A DNA stretch of 64,000 bases from Macrosoma leucophasiata (GCA_036365455.1 JAWQUS010000007.1:24072001-24136000), one strand, 5' to 3'; positions 1 through 15,300 are shown, counted from the stretch's first letter. The notes: a model not told the origin generated them from the letters alone. A program made the numbers and translations.

Positions 1-120
1 CTCTTTATTACACAACTGATAATTAAAACAATTACAAAGAAAATTATTTGCAAACTCAACGCTTAATAACCGATTTCGATCAGAATATAAAAAGACAAAT
101 TTATTTTTGGGTCTTATTAG

Positions 121-317
121 TTCTCAGAATCACAACCATCAAGCGGTCGGCAATCGGTAGCGTCCATATCATCGTCGTCATCCTGCAATGAGACCCTCAC
201 ACCGCGAGGGTCCTGGGCCAGTCTGGACCTCCGCAGCTCGTCCTCCGACCCTCTGCTGCCGGACCTCTTCGAGAAGAAACCTTTGGAGCAAATCGACGCT
301 ATCAATGAGGCTAAGAG
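121..317 (+). CDS. DOCK7: DOCK exon 1 (first in window)
   Basis: Residues 1-66 of the window protein: a Ser-rich run, then the conserved DOCK-C block [22 protein letters not shown]. The donor AG|GTGGGA closes it in phase 2. I set the acceptor at the TTATTAG ending at 120. A second AG at 159-160 keeps the same frame, so the left edge is uncertain by 40 bases. Confidence 0.8.
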
Positions 318-3300
318 GTGGGATCCATTTTCATACTCTTCCTGAGATAGATTTATAAAGCAGATGGCAGTCAGTAGTATCGGTATCATCTTTGTCATCT
401 TGCATTGAGAGTTTTGAGACACTCAGCTTGAAGATCCTGGCTCAGTGTGGACTTCCGACCCACCAACCTCTTCGAAAAGATAGTTGGAGCATTAAAAAAA
501 AAAGATTGACTCTGTCAATGAGACTCGCAGGTGGGACCTCAATCTCTTATCTGAATCTAGGCAAAGCAAATAATTTGTGTAATGAATAATGCAAAATAAT
601 AATGTAACATATTAGGTATTAAACTGATTCTGATTCGTTTTTTCTTTAATTTCTAAAGTTCACTTACATGTGCCATGACGAAAAATATATATTACAATTT
701 ATATAATGCTTCCTATCTCATTTTCTCCCACGTTAAATCTCATGAATAAATGTGGCTGTTTCTTTTTACTGTCACTTTTTCGTTACATCGACTTCCAAAT
801 CATAACTATAGCATAGTTACGATTAGTCACTTCAAAAATCGTCAGAATCTAACGAGACGTTTTTTTTTTATTTTTACAAGTACGACGGCAATTGAATATA
901 GTTTACATTGGGCTTAGCAGGTTCGATTATTTAGTCAATAACTATCTTTCTCACATAAACCGGTGTCGTCCACAGGCTGGAGAACCGCCAAAGCGACCTG
1001 CTGGGGCTGTACGCGCCCTACCTGGACGAGGAGGAGGCGGTGGAGCGGCGCCTGGCCGCCGACATGCCCGCCGAGATCCTCGGACACAGGATACTCGTCG
1101 TCTGCCATCAGCTCAAGTAACCACGACTAATATTTCTAACCGACTTCAAAAAGGAGTTGTTTTTTGTATGTTTTTTTGTTTTTTTTTTTTTTTTTTTTGT
1201 TATTATGGCATCGCTATTACGCATATTGCCAGTGTCAAGTAAAACGATATTTCGTATTTATATAAGCAGCGTAAAAGTTAGTATAATATAGTCATCAAGT
1301 ATGATAAGTAAGTATCAAGTATAATTTAAGTCAGTCAAGTGAGTTACAGTCAAGTTATTCGAGTAAAGCGATGGCTACTTTACCAGAACATTTACATTTA
1401 AGTTTTAGAGGCAACCTGAAAGGTCGTGTTTTCGCACTGTTATTCTATTTCACTATACACGGGCACTGTAATAAACCTATATCAAACAAAATGCCAACAA
1501 TTTTATTCAATATAACTTAAAAATACACCAAGAAAATGAATTAAAATAAGAACACCATACGCCTCTTTCAAGGTTCCCGCCAAAACTCTTGTTTTTTTTT
1601 TTTTGTTATTGTGATTTCAAAAAGTATGTTTTTTTATTTTTTATTATGATTTCGAATACTATATTAAATGTTAGTAAATATTGTCATTGGAACCACTAGT
1701 GACTAGTCTATAAGTAATAGTTTTTGAGATATCACCGTTCGAAAGTCGCAACTTATGAAATGATCTCAAACAGCTCATACAAAATTGTTGGTGACGTCAC
1801 CCGCTTGTATTGTGCCTACGAAATGAATGACGAATTCAAGAAATCTTAAAATATCTTCGTTAATATTGCGTTTTTGTAAATAGATTGCATAGTAAAAGTT
1901 GTTGGGATTTGTACAAGGAATCTAATACTGTTATTTTTTTTTTAATGTAATGAAAGTGGCAAACAAGCGTGCAGTTCACATTGATGTTAAGTGATGACTG
2001 CAGCCTATAGACACCTACACAATGACCAGAGGTCAAAATACAGATGCGCTGCCACTCCTGAGGCATTAGGTGTTATGCCTCTGTGCCGGAAATTACAGAG
2101 CCGTACATTACCACCTGACCGGAACACGATAGTACGAAACACTACCATTTAGCGGCAAGTATATTAGGTAATGCGGTGGTGCCTACGCCCGCGAGCTCCG
2201 TCACTGAAACTCTACCACCAGTGTATTATTTTTAAAGTAAATATATGATATGTTAGTATAAATATATGTATGAAAGTAAGTATATGAAAAAGTTTGTTAA
2301 GTCGCTGTCGCTGGCCACTAGTGCTTGTGGTCGGTGGCCCGTTTGCGCCAAGCCTTAAAATCGATTAAAATCTCGCTCTATCCTGAATGAAGACTAGAAC
2401 TGGTGCTGCAGAGATAACATCATCTAAACATTTTTTTAAATTCCCACCTGTTAATCCATTTTTACTCGCCTCCCCATATGTTGGAGTAGTTCTCGTTAAT
2501 ATTTTTACACCTATTTAATTGTTCACGTACTTACCACACCGTTGAGCGTTGAGTATAATTTTGCTTTCCCTTTTTGATTTTTTTCCGATTTAGGGTCGGT
2601 GAATGACATCCATTGATTACTAATAGCTATACAACCGAAATGATAGACTTTGCAGTTTATACAATATCATTAAGATGTCGCTGTACCCTTAATAATTGCG
2701 AAAAATAAATAGTACAATTGTACACGTAATTAAAGCCAATTAAAACACTCCACAGGTTAGAATTGGACGTGGAGCCGCTGTTCGCATCTATGGCCCTCTA
2801 CGACGCAAAGGAAAAGAGAAAACTATCAGAAAACTTCCACTTCAATCTGAACTCGGAATGCACGCGCCAGATGCTCGGCGCGCATGTTCCGCACGCCGAC
2901 CTCAGTACACTCAGCCGTAGTGCCGTGTTTGACATACTGAACCCATCGCCGGATATCTTCCTCGTCGTGCGCGTCGAGAAGGTTCTTCAGGGAGACGTGA
3001 ACGAGTGTGTTGAACCGTATATCAAGGACGACAAGGTTGGTTTTGCTTTGTTTAATGTTGGGGACTGTGTAATGTAACAACTAACCAGATGCTCGATGAC
3101 CACGTTCCGCACCGCAGATCTCACAATGGGAGGGTACGATCTTGGGATTTTATTTTGGGATAAACGTGTGCGAACTCGACGAATTGTTTAATTTTGAATT
3201 TAAATTCATATCTATTATGTTTGTGTGTGTCGTCAGAACCGGGAGAAAGTGCGGGCAAGCGCGCAGGCAGCTTGCAACCGCCTCGGCAAGTACCGCATGC

Positions 3301-6300
3301 CGCTGGCCTGGTCCGCCGTGTCACTCCTCAACGTGCTCAGCGGCACCAACAGCCTCGAGCGCGACCCCGCCGACCGCGACCGGGACCGGGACCGCGACCC
3401 GCCCGCCTCCGCCCCCAACACCAACAGCCTGGGTCAGTGTGTCCCCGCCCTCGGCCAGCACCGCATGCCGCTGGCCTGGTCCGCCGTGTCGCTCCTCAAC
3501 GTGCTCAGCGGCACCAACAGCCTCGAGCGCGACCCCGCCGACCGCGACCGGGACCGCGACCCGCCCGCCTCCGCCCCCAACACCAACAGCCTGGGTCAGT
3601 GTGTCCCCGCCCTCGGCCAGCACCGCATGCCGCTGGCCTGGTCCGCCGTGTCGCTCCTCAACGTGCTCAGCGGCACCAACAGCCTCGAGCGCGACCCCGC
3701 CGACCGCGACCGGGACCGCGACCCGCCCGCCTCCGCCCCCAACACCAACAGCCTGGGTCAGTGTGTCCCCGCCCTCGGCCAGCACCGCATGCCGCTGGCC
3801 TGGTCCGCCGTGTCGCTCCTCAACGTGCTCAGCGGCACCAACAGCCTCGAGCGCGACCCCGCCGACCGCGACCGGGACCGCGACCCGCCCGCCTCCGCCC
3901 CCAACACCAACAGCCTGGGTCAGTGTGTCCCCGCCCTCGGCCAGCACCGCATGCCGCTGGCCTGGTCCGCCGTGTCGCTCCTCAACGTGCTCAGCGGCAC
4001 CAACAGCCTCGAGCGCGACCCCGCCGACCGCGACCGGGACCGCGACCCGCCCGCCTCCGCCCCCAACACCAACAGCCTGGGTCAGTGTGTCCCCGCCCTC
4101 GGCCAGCACCGCATGCCGCTGGCCTGGTCCGCCGTGTCGCTCCTCAACGTGCTCAGCGGCACCAACAGCCTCGAGCGCGACCCCGCCGACCGCGACCGGG
4201 ACCGCGACCCGCCCGCCTCCGCCCCCAACACCAACAGCCTGGGTCAGTGTGTCCCCGCCCTCGGCCAGCACCGCATGCCGCTGGCCTGGTCCGCCGTGTC
4301 GCTCCTCAACGTGCTCAGCGGCACCAACAGCCTCGAGCGCGACCCCGCCGACCGCGACCGGGACCGCGACCCGCCCGCCTCCGCCCCCAACACCAACAGC
4401 CTGGGTCAGTGTGTCCCCGCCCTCGGCCAGCACCGCATGCCGCTGGCCTGGTCCGCCGTGTCGCTCCTCAACGTGCTCAGCGGCACCAACAGCCTCGAGC
4501 GCGACCCCGCCGACCGCGACCGGGACCGCGACCCGCCCGCCTCCGCCCCCAACACCAACAGCCTGGGTCAGTGTGTCCCCGCCCTCGGCCAGCACCGCAT
4601 GCCGCTGGCCTGGTCCGCCGTGTCGCTCCTCAACGTGCTCAGCGGCACCAACAGCCTCGAGCGCGACCCCGCCGACCGCGACCGGGACCGCGACCCGCCC
4701 GCCTCCGCCCCCAACACCAACAGCCTGGGTCAGTGTGTCCCCGCCCTCGGCCAGCACCGCATGCCGCTGGCCTGGTCCGCCGTGTCGCTCCTCAACGTGC
4801 TCAGCGGCACCAACAGCCTCGAGCGCGACCCCGCCGACCGCGACCGGGACCGCGACCCGCCCGCCTCCGCCCCCAACACCAACAGCCTGGGTCAGTGTGT
4901 CCCCGCCCTCGGCCAGCACCGCATGCCGCTGGCCTGGTCCGCCGTGTCGCTCCTCAACGTGCTCAGCGGCACCAACAGCCTCGAGCGCGACCCCGCCGAC
5001 CGCGACCGGGACCGCGACCCGCCCGCCTCCGCCCCCAACACCAACAGCCTGGGTCAGTGTGTCCCCGCCCTCGGCCAGCACCGCATGCCGCTGGCCTGGT
5101 CCGCCGTGTCGCTCCTCAACGTGCTCAGCGGCACCAACAGCCTCGAGCGCGACCCCGCCGACCGCGACCGGGACCGCGACCCGCCCGCCTCCGCCCCCAA
5201 CACCAACAGCCTGGGTCAGTGTGTCCCCGCCCTCGGCCAGCACCGCATGCCGCTGGCCTGGTCCGCCGTGTCGCTCCTCAACGTGCTCAGCGGCACCAAC
5301 AGCCTCGAGCGCGACCCCGCCGACCGCGACCGCGACCAGCCCGCCTCCGCCCCCAACACCAACAGCCTGGGTCAGTGTGTCCCCCGCCCTCGGCCAGCAC
5401 CGCATGTCGCTCCTCAACGTGCTCAGCGGCACGAAGTTCCTCTTCAACTTCTAATGAATCATTTTCACAATCCATTGTTTATTTTTTTAAATATTTAAAA
5501 TAACTAAAACTACATATTGAAATAAAACTAGTTTTCGGATTTATCTCGCGTATATTAAACTAAAATGATTATTTAAAATCGAACCCGACGTTTCGGTCGC
5601 TTTTCAGCTTCCGTGGTCTCAGGCAGACTGAGATCCGAAAACTAGTTTTATTTCAATGAGTGCAGCTCGCGAAAACCTAAGAACATACTATAAAACTACA
5701 TATACACGAACACGACAAAACAATGTACTCATACATAGCAGACGCGCGCGTCGCGTGGCTTGTTACTGTCGAGAGAGAGCGAGAGAACGAAGTCGCATCC
5801 TATACTCGGCCTGCCCTCTCTCCGAGCGCTACGCACTATAGCAAGAGTGTCGTGAGGATTTTTCGTGACGCTCCCCTAGCCCTTTAGCCAGCGTACCGAT
5901 AAGGGACTCCGTTCCAAAAAAGTTGTGATTTCATTGTCCTCGTTTACGTTAAATGATTTGAAACTTGATATAGATTATATTAATATTGCTGAACCTCTCC
6001 GGCTTAAGGTATGGAGGGTAATTTATTTAATCGTATGGCAGTCTAGAATAGGCGAATACACACAAATTATAATTATAAGTCTACATTCAGATTTCTTAGG
6101 CGATAAGAAATCTGAATGGAGGCTAATGAAAGTTGTAAACGTGTATCAGATCGCAAGGCGTCGTCGAGCAGTCTGGAACAGCTGAGACGTCGCGCGGGCG
6201 AGGTGGGCGGCTCGCTGACCCGCAAGGGCTCCGTGGAGCGCCGCCACGGGCCCCACGGGCCCCACGCGCCGCCCGCGCCGCACGACGACCTGGCGCACGC

Positions 6301-9300
6301 CCTCGACACCTTCAAGCCCATCGTCATCACAGTCACCAGCTTCTTCAAGCAGGTCACTCCGTTGCCCCTGTTCGACACGCTGTTACAAAAATAAAATGCC
6401 TTTCCCTTCCGCGGCACCAATTATAGTATGCGGCGCCCCGGGTGTAGGTGGTGATTTTTTTTTTTTTTTATATGTAATAAAAGTGGCAAACAACCGTGCA
6501 GTTCACATTGATGTTAAGTGATGACTGCAGCCTATAGACACCCACACAATGACCAGAGGTCAAAATGCAAATGCGCTTCCACTCCTGAGGCATTAGGTGT
6601 TATGCCTCTGTGCCGGAAATTACAGAGCCGTACATTACCACCTGACCGAAACACGATAGTGCTGTACACTACCATTTAACGGCAAGTATATTAAGTAATG
6701 CGGTGGTGCCCACGCCCGCGAGCTCCGTCACAGGAGCTCTACCACCAGTAAAATAATTAATAACACTGCACTGCGAAACACACTCTTAATTTTATTTAAA
6801 GAGAAATGGAAAGAAAAATTTCCACATTGTAGCTTGTAACTCACAAGATGACCAAACCGGAAGAGAGCGAACGAAGCCTCAGTGACACAGATTAAATATA
6901 CTACACTGCATAGATTAGATATACTACACATTTCTTACACTATAAAAATTAACAAATCCTAAACATTACCCAGTATATATTTTTTTTAAAGTGATGGTTA
7001 TGGCAAAAGAAATTAGGTAATTAGGTTGGCGAAACCGACGCTGCGCTGATGATCAAATGATGTACTGTCACTAACTTTTTCAGTTGGACGGCGTTCCAGA
7101 GCCCTATCTTGTTGTATTTACGTATTATAAATGTTCTTTCAGACCACAAAGCACTATCGAGATACCAGTTTCTTCAAGCTACCTGCTTGTATGTGGTGTC
7201 TCATATAGGTTCTCAATTGGACCTACTTTTGCAACAAGGAACCATTTACAAACATGACAATGTCAAATTTTTTTAAAGATATCTTTACCTAACTCGATTT
7301 TGACATGTTGGTTCCTTGTTGCATAAGTAGGTCCAATTTATCTTCACTGTGTAACTATTTAATTTTAGGAAACTGACAAACTCCGCGATGAAGATCTGTA
7401 CAAGTTCCTGGCGGAGATCAAGCGGCCGAGTTCGGCGCCGAAGAAACTCAAATGTATACCCGGCACCCTCAAGATTGAAGTGTCTCCTTGTCCCGATGAA
7501 ATCAAGAATGGGTTGACTCCAGAACTAGCCAAGTTGGCGCCTTATGGAGGTAAATAAAATGTAACTATTAGATAAGACTTGTCATAACAAGAACCATTTT
7601 TTTTTACATTTCGTATTTAACTCTTCAAGGAACGTAAAGCCGCCGGCAGCTAGATACAATTGAAAATCAACTGTCTTTTTTTTTCTCGTGAATTGATAGG
7701 TTAATTGTTAGAAAATGTTTAGAAGTGAAATAAAAAAATCTAGTTGAATTTGTTTTTATATTTCTTTTATGTTGCAATCGATATAAAAAGTTGTGCCAAT
7801 ACCAATGACAGTCAATAAACTTCGCCAACACCACGTCATCTGTGTACATCTACCAACGCGCGTTCAGTATATTTCTCTGTGTTTTTGACGTAATAACTTT
7901 TTATAAATTGACTAGCGGCCCGCCCCTGCTTCGCGCGGGTGCAAATATCTTTTATAGTTTAGGCAGCGTACGCAAAATGAGTAACTTTTCTAATTGATTT
8001 TTTACACCTTGTGTCTGAAAACCCCAAATATCTTACGGAACCCTATTTTTCCAAAATAAAATATAGCCTATGTTATCCGTGAATAATGAAGCTTTCGAAT
8101 AGTGAAGATATTCCTCGATATCTTTGATAGTTTAAGCAGCGTACGCAAAATAAGTAACTTACCTGGATGATTTTTTACACCTTGTGTCTGAAAAACCCAA
8201 ATATCTTACGGAACCCTATTTTTTCCAAAATAAATTATAGCAAATACAACCAAACAAACAAACAAAGTTTTCCTCTTTATAATATTAGTGTAGATGAACG
8301 CTGGCTGGCACGTACGAAAAAGTGTCATGGTCCGTTTGAGCCGAACGTGCAAGCGAGAGCGCGGCACAAACGGTGGTACGATCGGCCTTAACGTTCGGCT
8401 TGTGACAAATGTTTTCTTATGTTATCACGTAAAATAAATGTCCGTAAACTGACTACACAGACAACCAATTTTTTCGCTCCTGAAAACTTTCTAGTTTTGT
8501 CTTAGGCGGTGTTAGAACTTCACCGATGTCTTGGTTTAAACATGCGAATCATCTCGCGTTAATTGCAGACGACAACGTGCGACCGTGTAAGGAGATGCTG
8601 GCGTTCGGGCCGCGCGCCGCCGTGCCGCACGCACACTACCGCGCGCTGCTCTACCTGGCCGTGCGGGACCTCACGCTGGCCGCCTACACCTCGCGCGCCG
8701 GCTCCGCCAGGAACATCACCGTGAGCACTGCATCTCGCGTCACCCTCTACCTCATCCACCATCCACCATCCGCGTCCCCGCCTCCATCCAACTTTACCGC
8801 GGCCTCGTCCCTTTTCATCCGACTCGCGTCCCCCTCCCCCATGCCGTTTAAGTCAATAATGTCAAATTCCCAAAATGTCAAGCTACTGAACAATCCTCCC
8901 CGCGCTCTCCCTCTACCATCCATACTCCCCGCGCCCGTTTCCATCCATTCTCCCCGCGCCCCTCTTTATCTATCCTCCCTGCGCCGCCTTACCCCTATAC
9001 ATCCTACCCACGCTCCCCCTTCTCCCATCAATATTCCGCGCGCCCCCTTCCCCATCCATCCGTCTATCCTGCCCGCGCCCTTTCCCATCCATCCTCCTCG
9101 CGTTCCCCTCCCCATCCATCCTCCCCGCGCTCCCTCCCATCCATCCTACCCGCGCTCCCCTTTACCTAGTCGTGCACTGTGTTCTGTCGTCAGAGAATAT
9201 GTAATAATACTACGTATAGAATGGACACTTCGACGTCCCGCCCGATTTCCCCGCATCACCCAACCTCCTCCCTTCTTATGGGCGACGGTTGGTATTTTCT

Positions 9301-12300
9301 ACGTGCTACGCACACAGGTGCACGTGTAAATACACGACACTGATCGATGTCTGTGTAATGGAGACCAAATTAAGCGTTTGTATGGAATTTTGGCGGAGTG
9401 TCCGCGGTGTGCTGTCGTGTAATTGAGTACAGTAAATGACGAGGCCCGGGGGGGGGCGGCGGCCGGTGTGCAGGTGCGCGTGCAGCTGATGGGCGGCGAG
9501 GAGCCGGCGGCGGCGCTGCCCGCCATCTTCGGCCGCAGCTCCTGCCCCGAGTTCACCTGCGAGGCCTACACCACCGTGCTCTACCACAACAAGTATGGGC
9601 TGTCAATTATAGAAAAAACTAACTTCGTGTCACCTTAGAGGTGTAAAAAAATTAAACGTAACGAAACGTAACTTCACGCCTGTAATCCCCGAAGGGGTAG
9701 GCAGAGGAAAATGCATGCATTCAAGCATACATGCAAACACCCACGATTCGCCGGTTACGTTTTCGGCCCATGTAACAGGTGGCGAGCCTGTTGACATCTC
9801 CGGGCACATAACCAAACTTCGAGGTACTGGGAAATTTCCAGAAAATGGAAAAATCCCAATAGAAACAGAGATAAAGGACTTTACACCATTATCTCTGATA
9901 ACCTCCTACCCGGGCATCGAACCCAGGACCTCAGCGTAGTAGTAGTGGCCTGCTACCACTAGGCTTCCGAGGCAGTTCAAAAAATTAATTTCCAAAAATC
10001 GAAAAAAAATAACAATTTGGGAATAATCATCCTTTCCACTTTGGGATTTAAAAATAGAGTACAACCGATTCTTATACCTACCAAATATACACACAAAATT
10101 TCATAATGATCGATCCGTCCGTTTCAGAAAAGTATTGTTACTAACACTGTGACACGAGAATTTTATATATTAGATTGGAAAACACTTTGGGCTGATGTTT
10201 TCTATAATTTATCTCTTTACACGTATGTGTTATTTGCGAAAAATACAACACAAAATTACACACACTTAACAGGTTCCATATTCCGTGAATCACATGTGAG
10301 CAATTTGCGTTCAAAATCCAAATCATTTATTTGAAAGTGGTCTACAAGGACACTTGCATTGTCGAATTATAAGTTACCTAGAGTGAATCACTTATAATAA
10401 TTATCCAATAGGTATTAATGAGTTCCAATTTAATAATAAAATTTAACCAATATGTAAATCATCAAATTTTTCAATTCCTTCATAGAAGAAAAAAAAATCT
10501 GTTCGTCAGAATCATATCAGTCATTTACTTACATTAATATAATTGTTTAAGCTATCGTATTTGAAATGGAACAGATAATGGATGGGGATAATGGACAGGG
10601 AATAGATTAATGAATAAATGGACATCAACGAATCGAATAATTACAGGGCTCCATCTCTATACGACGAGATTAAGATCAAGCTGCCGGCTGACCTGGGCGA
10701 CCAGCATCACCTGCTGTTCACTTTCCTGCACATCTCGTGCCAGAGGAAACCCGTCGCGCCCGAACAGGAGAAGAATGTCGAGACACCTGTTGGTTACTCG
10801 GTCAGTTTAATCGAATACACATTAAAATAATGATCTCATACAGTAGCGAATCTATAAGGGAACGAAAAAACTCTAGCCAACCATCCAAATGCAGCCCAAT
10901 CAGGGGAAGTGAGCGCTCAAGAACTCTGCTATCAAACAGTTTTTTTTTATATAATGGCATTGCTATTACGCATATTGCAGTGTCAAGTAAAACGATATTT
11001 CGTATTCGTAATAAGCAGCGTAAAAGCATTAAAAGTCAGAGTCACAGTCAGTAATTCGAGTAAAGCGATTGCTACCTTACCAGAACATTTACGATGAAGT
11101 TTTGGAGGCATCTTGAAAGGCCGTGTTTTTGCACTGGTAATCTATTTCACTATACACAGGCACGGTAATAAACCTATATCAAACAAAATGCCACCCACTT
11201 TATTTAATATAACTCTAAAATGCACCGAGAAAATGAAATAAACTAAAGCACCACACGCCTCCTTCAAGGTTCCCGCCAAAATTCCTGTCAAATAGTTTAA
11301 CTGACATTTCAGTCAATTTCAGATTGTTACCACCCAAAATGCTCATAAACAACGTACTTTGATATGATCTTCAGATCACTAGTCATACCTAATGTTACTA
11401 CCGCCTCTTCTATTACCAAAAATCGGGAGGCTTTGGAGTTAGCAGGTTACCTTATTTTCCCTATGATATGTGTATATTAATATGATCCGCCAATTTTGTT
11501 AGACACAAATAATCATGTAAAGAAGTAAATAAATAAGCCAAAATAAATGGTTCCACGTTATGTGGTGGACCGTGGGCGGGGTTTGAATATGGTCCACCGA
11601 AATGCGTCAGACTATTGGATGTTTTCTTGCCGTCCGGCGAAATTACCCTGTCGCGACCAATCGAATGCCCGCATTGTCTATTGAAAGTGTGAGTGTTTGT
11701 TATAACTCGCGGCCTACTGGGAATCTAGTCCAGCCGCTCTTCCAATTGAGCCACTGAAGTCCTGCCCGATTTGTCAAATCTTTCCTTCACATCTATTGCA
11801 TTGCTTTATGGTAGCAGCAGCGCCATCTATTACCAACTAATTAATTGCAGTTAGTTTGTTTGCGCAAATGGAACAAGAATCGAAGCGATGATTGTATGAA
11901 AGTTAATCTCTATACACTTGTTTTTTGCCGCGACTTCGTTCGCGTGTACTTTTAATCATTACAAATTGTAGGCTATATGTTATTCCAATGTATAACCTAC
12001 TAGCTGTTGCTCGCGGGTTCGCCCGCGTGGATGTCGTTTAAAAATAACTAAGTAGCCTATGTTCTTCCTCAAAGTCAACTCTATCTCTGTACTAAATTTC
12101 ATTAAAATCGGTTCAGTCGTTTGGACGTGAAAAGGTAACAGACAGACAGACAGACAGAGAGATACTTTCGCATTTATAATATTAGTAGGGATATTATTGT
12201 AAAGTTTTAATCAAATCCGTTCAGTAGTTTTTTCCTGAAAGAGTAACAAACATCCATCCGTCTATCTATACTCACAAACTTTCGCATTTATAATATTATA

Positions 12301-15300
12301 GTAGCATTATTATTGACATGACCATGACAAGTATTATCATATTTTTTATTTAAAGAAAAATGGAAAGAAAAATTTGACCTCAGGCGAGACTCGAACTCGC
12401 GGCCTACTGGGAATCTAGTCCAGCCGCTCTTCCAATTGAGCTACTGAAGTCCTGCCCGATTTGTCAAATCTTTCCTTCACATTTATTGCCTTGCTTTATG
12501 ATAGCTCAATTGGAAGAGCGGCTGGACTAGATTCCCAGTAGGCCGCGAGTTCGAGTCTCGCCTGAAGTCAAATTTTTCTTTCCATTTTTCTTTAAATAAA
12601 ATATATTTCACAAGCATGTGTTAATGCGAAATAATATAAAAACTATTATCATATTTTTTACTGGTGGTAGAGCTCCAGTGACAGAGCTCGCGGGTGACAA
12701 GTATTATCATATTTTTCTACTGGTGGTAGAGCTCCAGTGACAGAGCTCGCGGGCGTAGGCACCACCGCATTACCTAATTTACTTGCCGCTAAATGGTAGT
12801 GTTCAGCACTATCGTGTTCCGGTCAGGTGGTAATGTACGGCCCTGTAATTTCCGGCACAGAGGCATAACACCTTAGTCCTCAGGAGTGGTAACGCATCTG
12901 CATTTTGACCTTGGTCTTCGTATGGGTGTCTATAGGCTGCAGTCATCACTTAACATCAATGTGAACTGCATGCTTGCTTGCCACTTCCATTACATAAAAA
13001 AAAATAACGTTTCCAGTGGCTCCCACTCTGCCGCAACGGCAAGCTAACTTGTGGAGAGTTCAATCTGCCGGTGATGCAAGAAGAGCCGCCTCCCAACTAC
13101 TCCTACATCTTCCCCGACGTCCTGCTGCCAGGAACGAGGTGGATAGACAACCACAAGCCCATATTCAACATTAGCCTCGATGCTTACACTACTGTTCATC
13201 CGTTGGTAAGTTTTCTGACTCTCTAGGACTGGTAAGTCTCTGATCAATATTGATTTATGTCGTTAAAATCGGAAATAAGATGAGGCACGAGAGGTATGTC
13301 AGGACCGGGATATCTGGCGCTCTGCACTCTCTGCCTATCCCGTTAGGGACCTAACGTGAAGATATGAAATCGGCAATAATTCAATTTGACAATAAAATGA
13401 ATTCATAGCTGTTTTATGATATCGGAATATGTTTTTTTTTGATAATATTTATGTTTTATTACATTAAAAAAATAATAGTCTTACAGGAAGGGGATGATAT
13501 TATTATGTTATTGGTATTTTCAGGATGGATACATAGAGAGGTTCGCTATGGCGTGCGAAGCGGTGCAAGAAGGCAACATACCGACGCGCATCGGACTCGC
13601 CAACATGGAGACCGAACTGCGAGCTAGGTACACACATTATTAAACGAAATTAAAACATTTTATCTATCAGTTTGTTACAAAAGTATAAAAAAATCTGGAT
13701 CTGAATGAGAGTCTCCTGGACAAACTTGATAGACTTGTTAATAACGCTATTCGTTTCATATTTTGTATTCGCAAGTTTGACCATATTTCTTCCCTTCTAA
13801 CAAAGCTGAAATGGCTTCCTGTTCGACAGCGAAGACAATCACGGCTTCTTACCCAACTGTTTTCTATTCTTTCAGGTCCCACTACTCCTTCATACTTAAA
13901 ATGTAAATTTCAATACCTTTCTTCTTCGCATTCGTTTCAATTACGCTCCATCGATTCTAATATTCTTTCAATACCTCTTCACCGTTCCGGCTTCATCTCC
14001 AACTCTTTTGTAATTCAAGTGATCCGTTTGTGGAATGCTCTTCCAGAGGATATCCGTAGACTGACCACAAAACAGGCTTTTAAAAATAGAATTAAAGAAC
14101 ACTTTCTTACATCTTAAGTATCCGCAAAACCATCGCCATTAGTTTTATTATATATTTATATCATTGTGCTGGTTTAATTTCTATTTAAGGTATAATGCTA
14201 TTTATGTATGTATTATATATATATTAGGTTGGGGAAAAAGTTTCTTCGCATTTTTTAAGATAATTCAAAACATTTTTTAATACAGTTTATTTAAATTTAA
14301 CTAAAGTATGTATGTACCATTTTGTTCGATAACCTTTTGCCATCTTGTAGGTAGGGACATGATCCCATTGCTATAAAAATTTTGGGACTTCTCATCAAAA
14401 TACCGCGACAAGTGGATTTGGTCAGTCCAGATTTTGGGACAGTCCTCTCGTGATGTTAACCTAACATTGCATAAAGAATTCTGAAGAGACCGAAACAGGT
14501 GGAAATCTGAAGGTGCAAGGTCAGGACTATACGGCGGATGCATTAACACCTCCCAGCCAAACTCTCTTAATTTTTGCTGAGTGGCTATAGATGTGTGAGG
14601 TCTAGCGTTATCATGATGAAACACCACACCCCTTCTGTTGATCAATTCCGGCCGCTTTCTCTCAACTTCTTGCTTTAATCTCATCAGTTGTTCGCAGTAG
14701 AGTTCAGAATCGATAGTCCTGCCTGGTGGTAATAGCTCATAATGAATAATGCCCTTCCAATCCCACCACACACACAACATCACCTTATTGCGAGTTAACA
14801 CGGGTTTCGCCACAGTCTGTGAAGCCTGACCGGTTTTTTACCACGACCTTTTTCGCACGTTCTTGTCGTACGTGATCCACTTTTCATCACCAGTTATCAG
14901 CTTCTTAAAATATGATTCGGTTTCATTACATCGTAATAAAGAATCACAAATGAGTACACGGTTCATTCATTAGGTTTCTTTCAGTGAGCTCGTGAGGTAC
15001 CCAAATATCGACCTTTTTTTTGTACCCAGCTTTTTTCAAATGCGCCAAAACTGTTTTGTGATCAATTCTCAGTTCTTCAGCTACGTCGTAACTACTGATA
15101 GGTCGATCTTGCTCCACTTTTTCAAAAATGGCATCCCTTTTATCCGTAATAGGGCGACCAGAGCGAGGTGCATTTTTGACATCAAAATTTCCGGATTGAA
15201 AACGCTTAAACCAAATTTGTGCTACTCTCACAGACACTGCACTAGGTCCATAAACATCTCAAATTTTTTTCGCTGCTTGCGTTGCATTTTTACCTTTTTT

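Noticed and set aside
3142..5503. Four very long overlapping frames (about 700-770 residues) on both strands
   Set aside because: They are alternative frames of one GC-rich 162-bp repeat; just the frame continuing exon 4 has family support.
8526..9329. 267-residue Pro-rich frame
   Set aside because: Exon 7 read on through its donor into a pyrimidine-rich low-complexity intron.
12377..12450. Functional nuclear tRNA gene
   Set aside because: Near-identical blocks recur in repeats, the anticodon stem has a mismatch and the variable arm does not suit the read anticodon.
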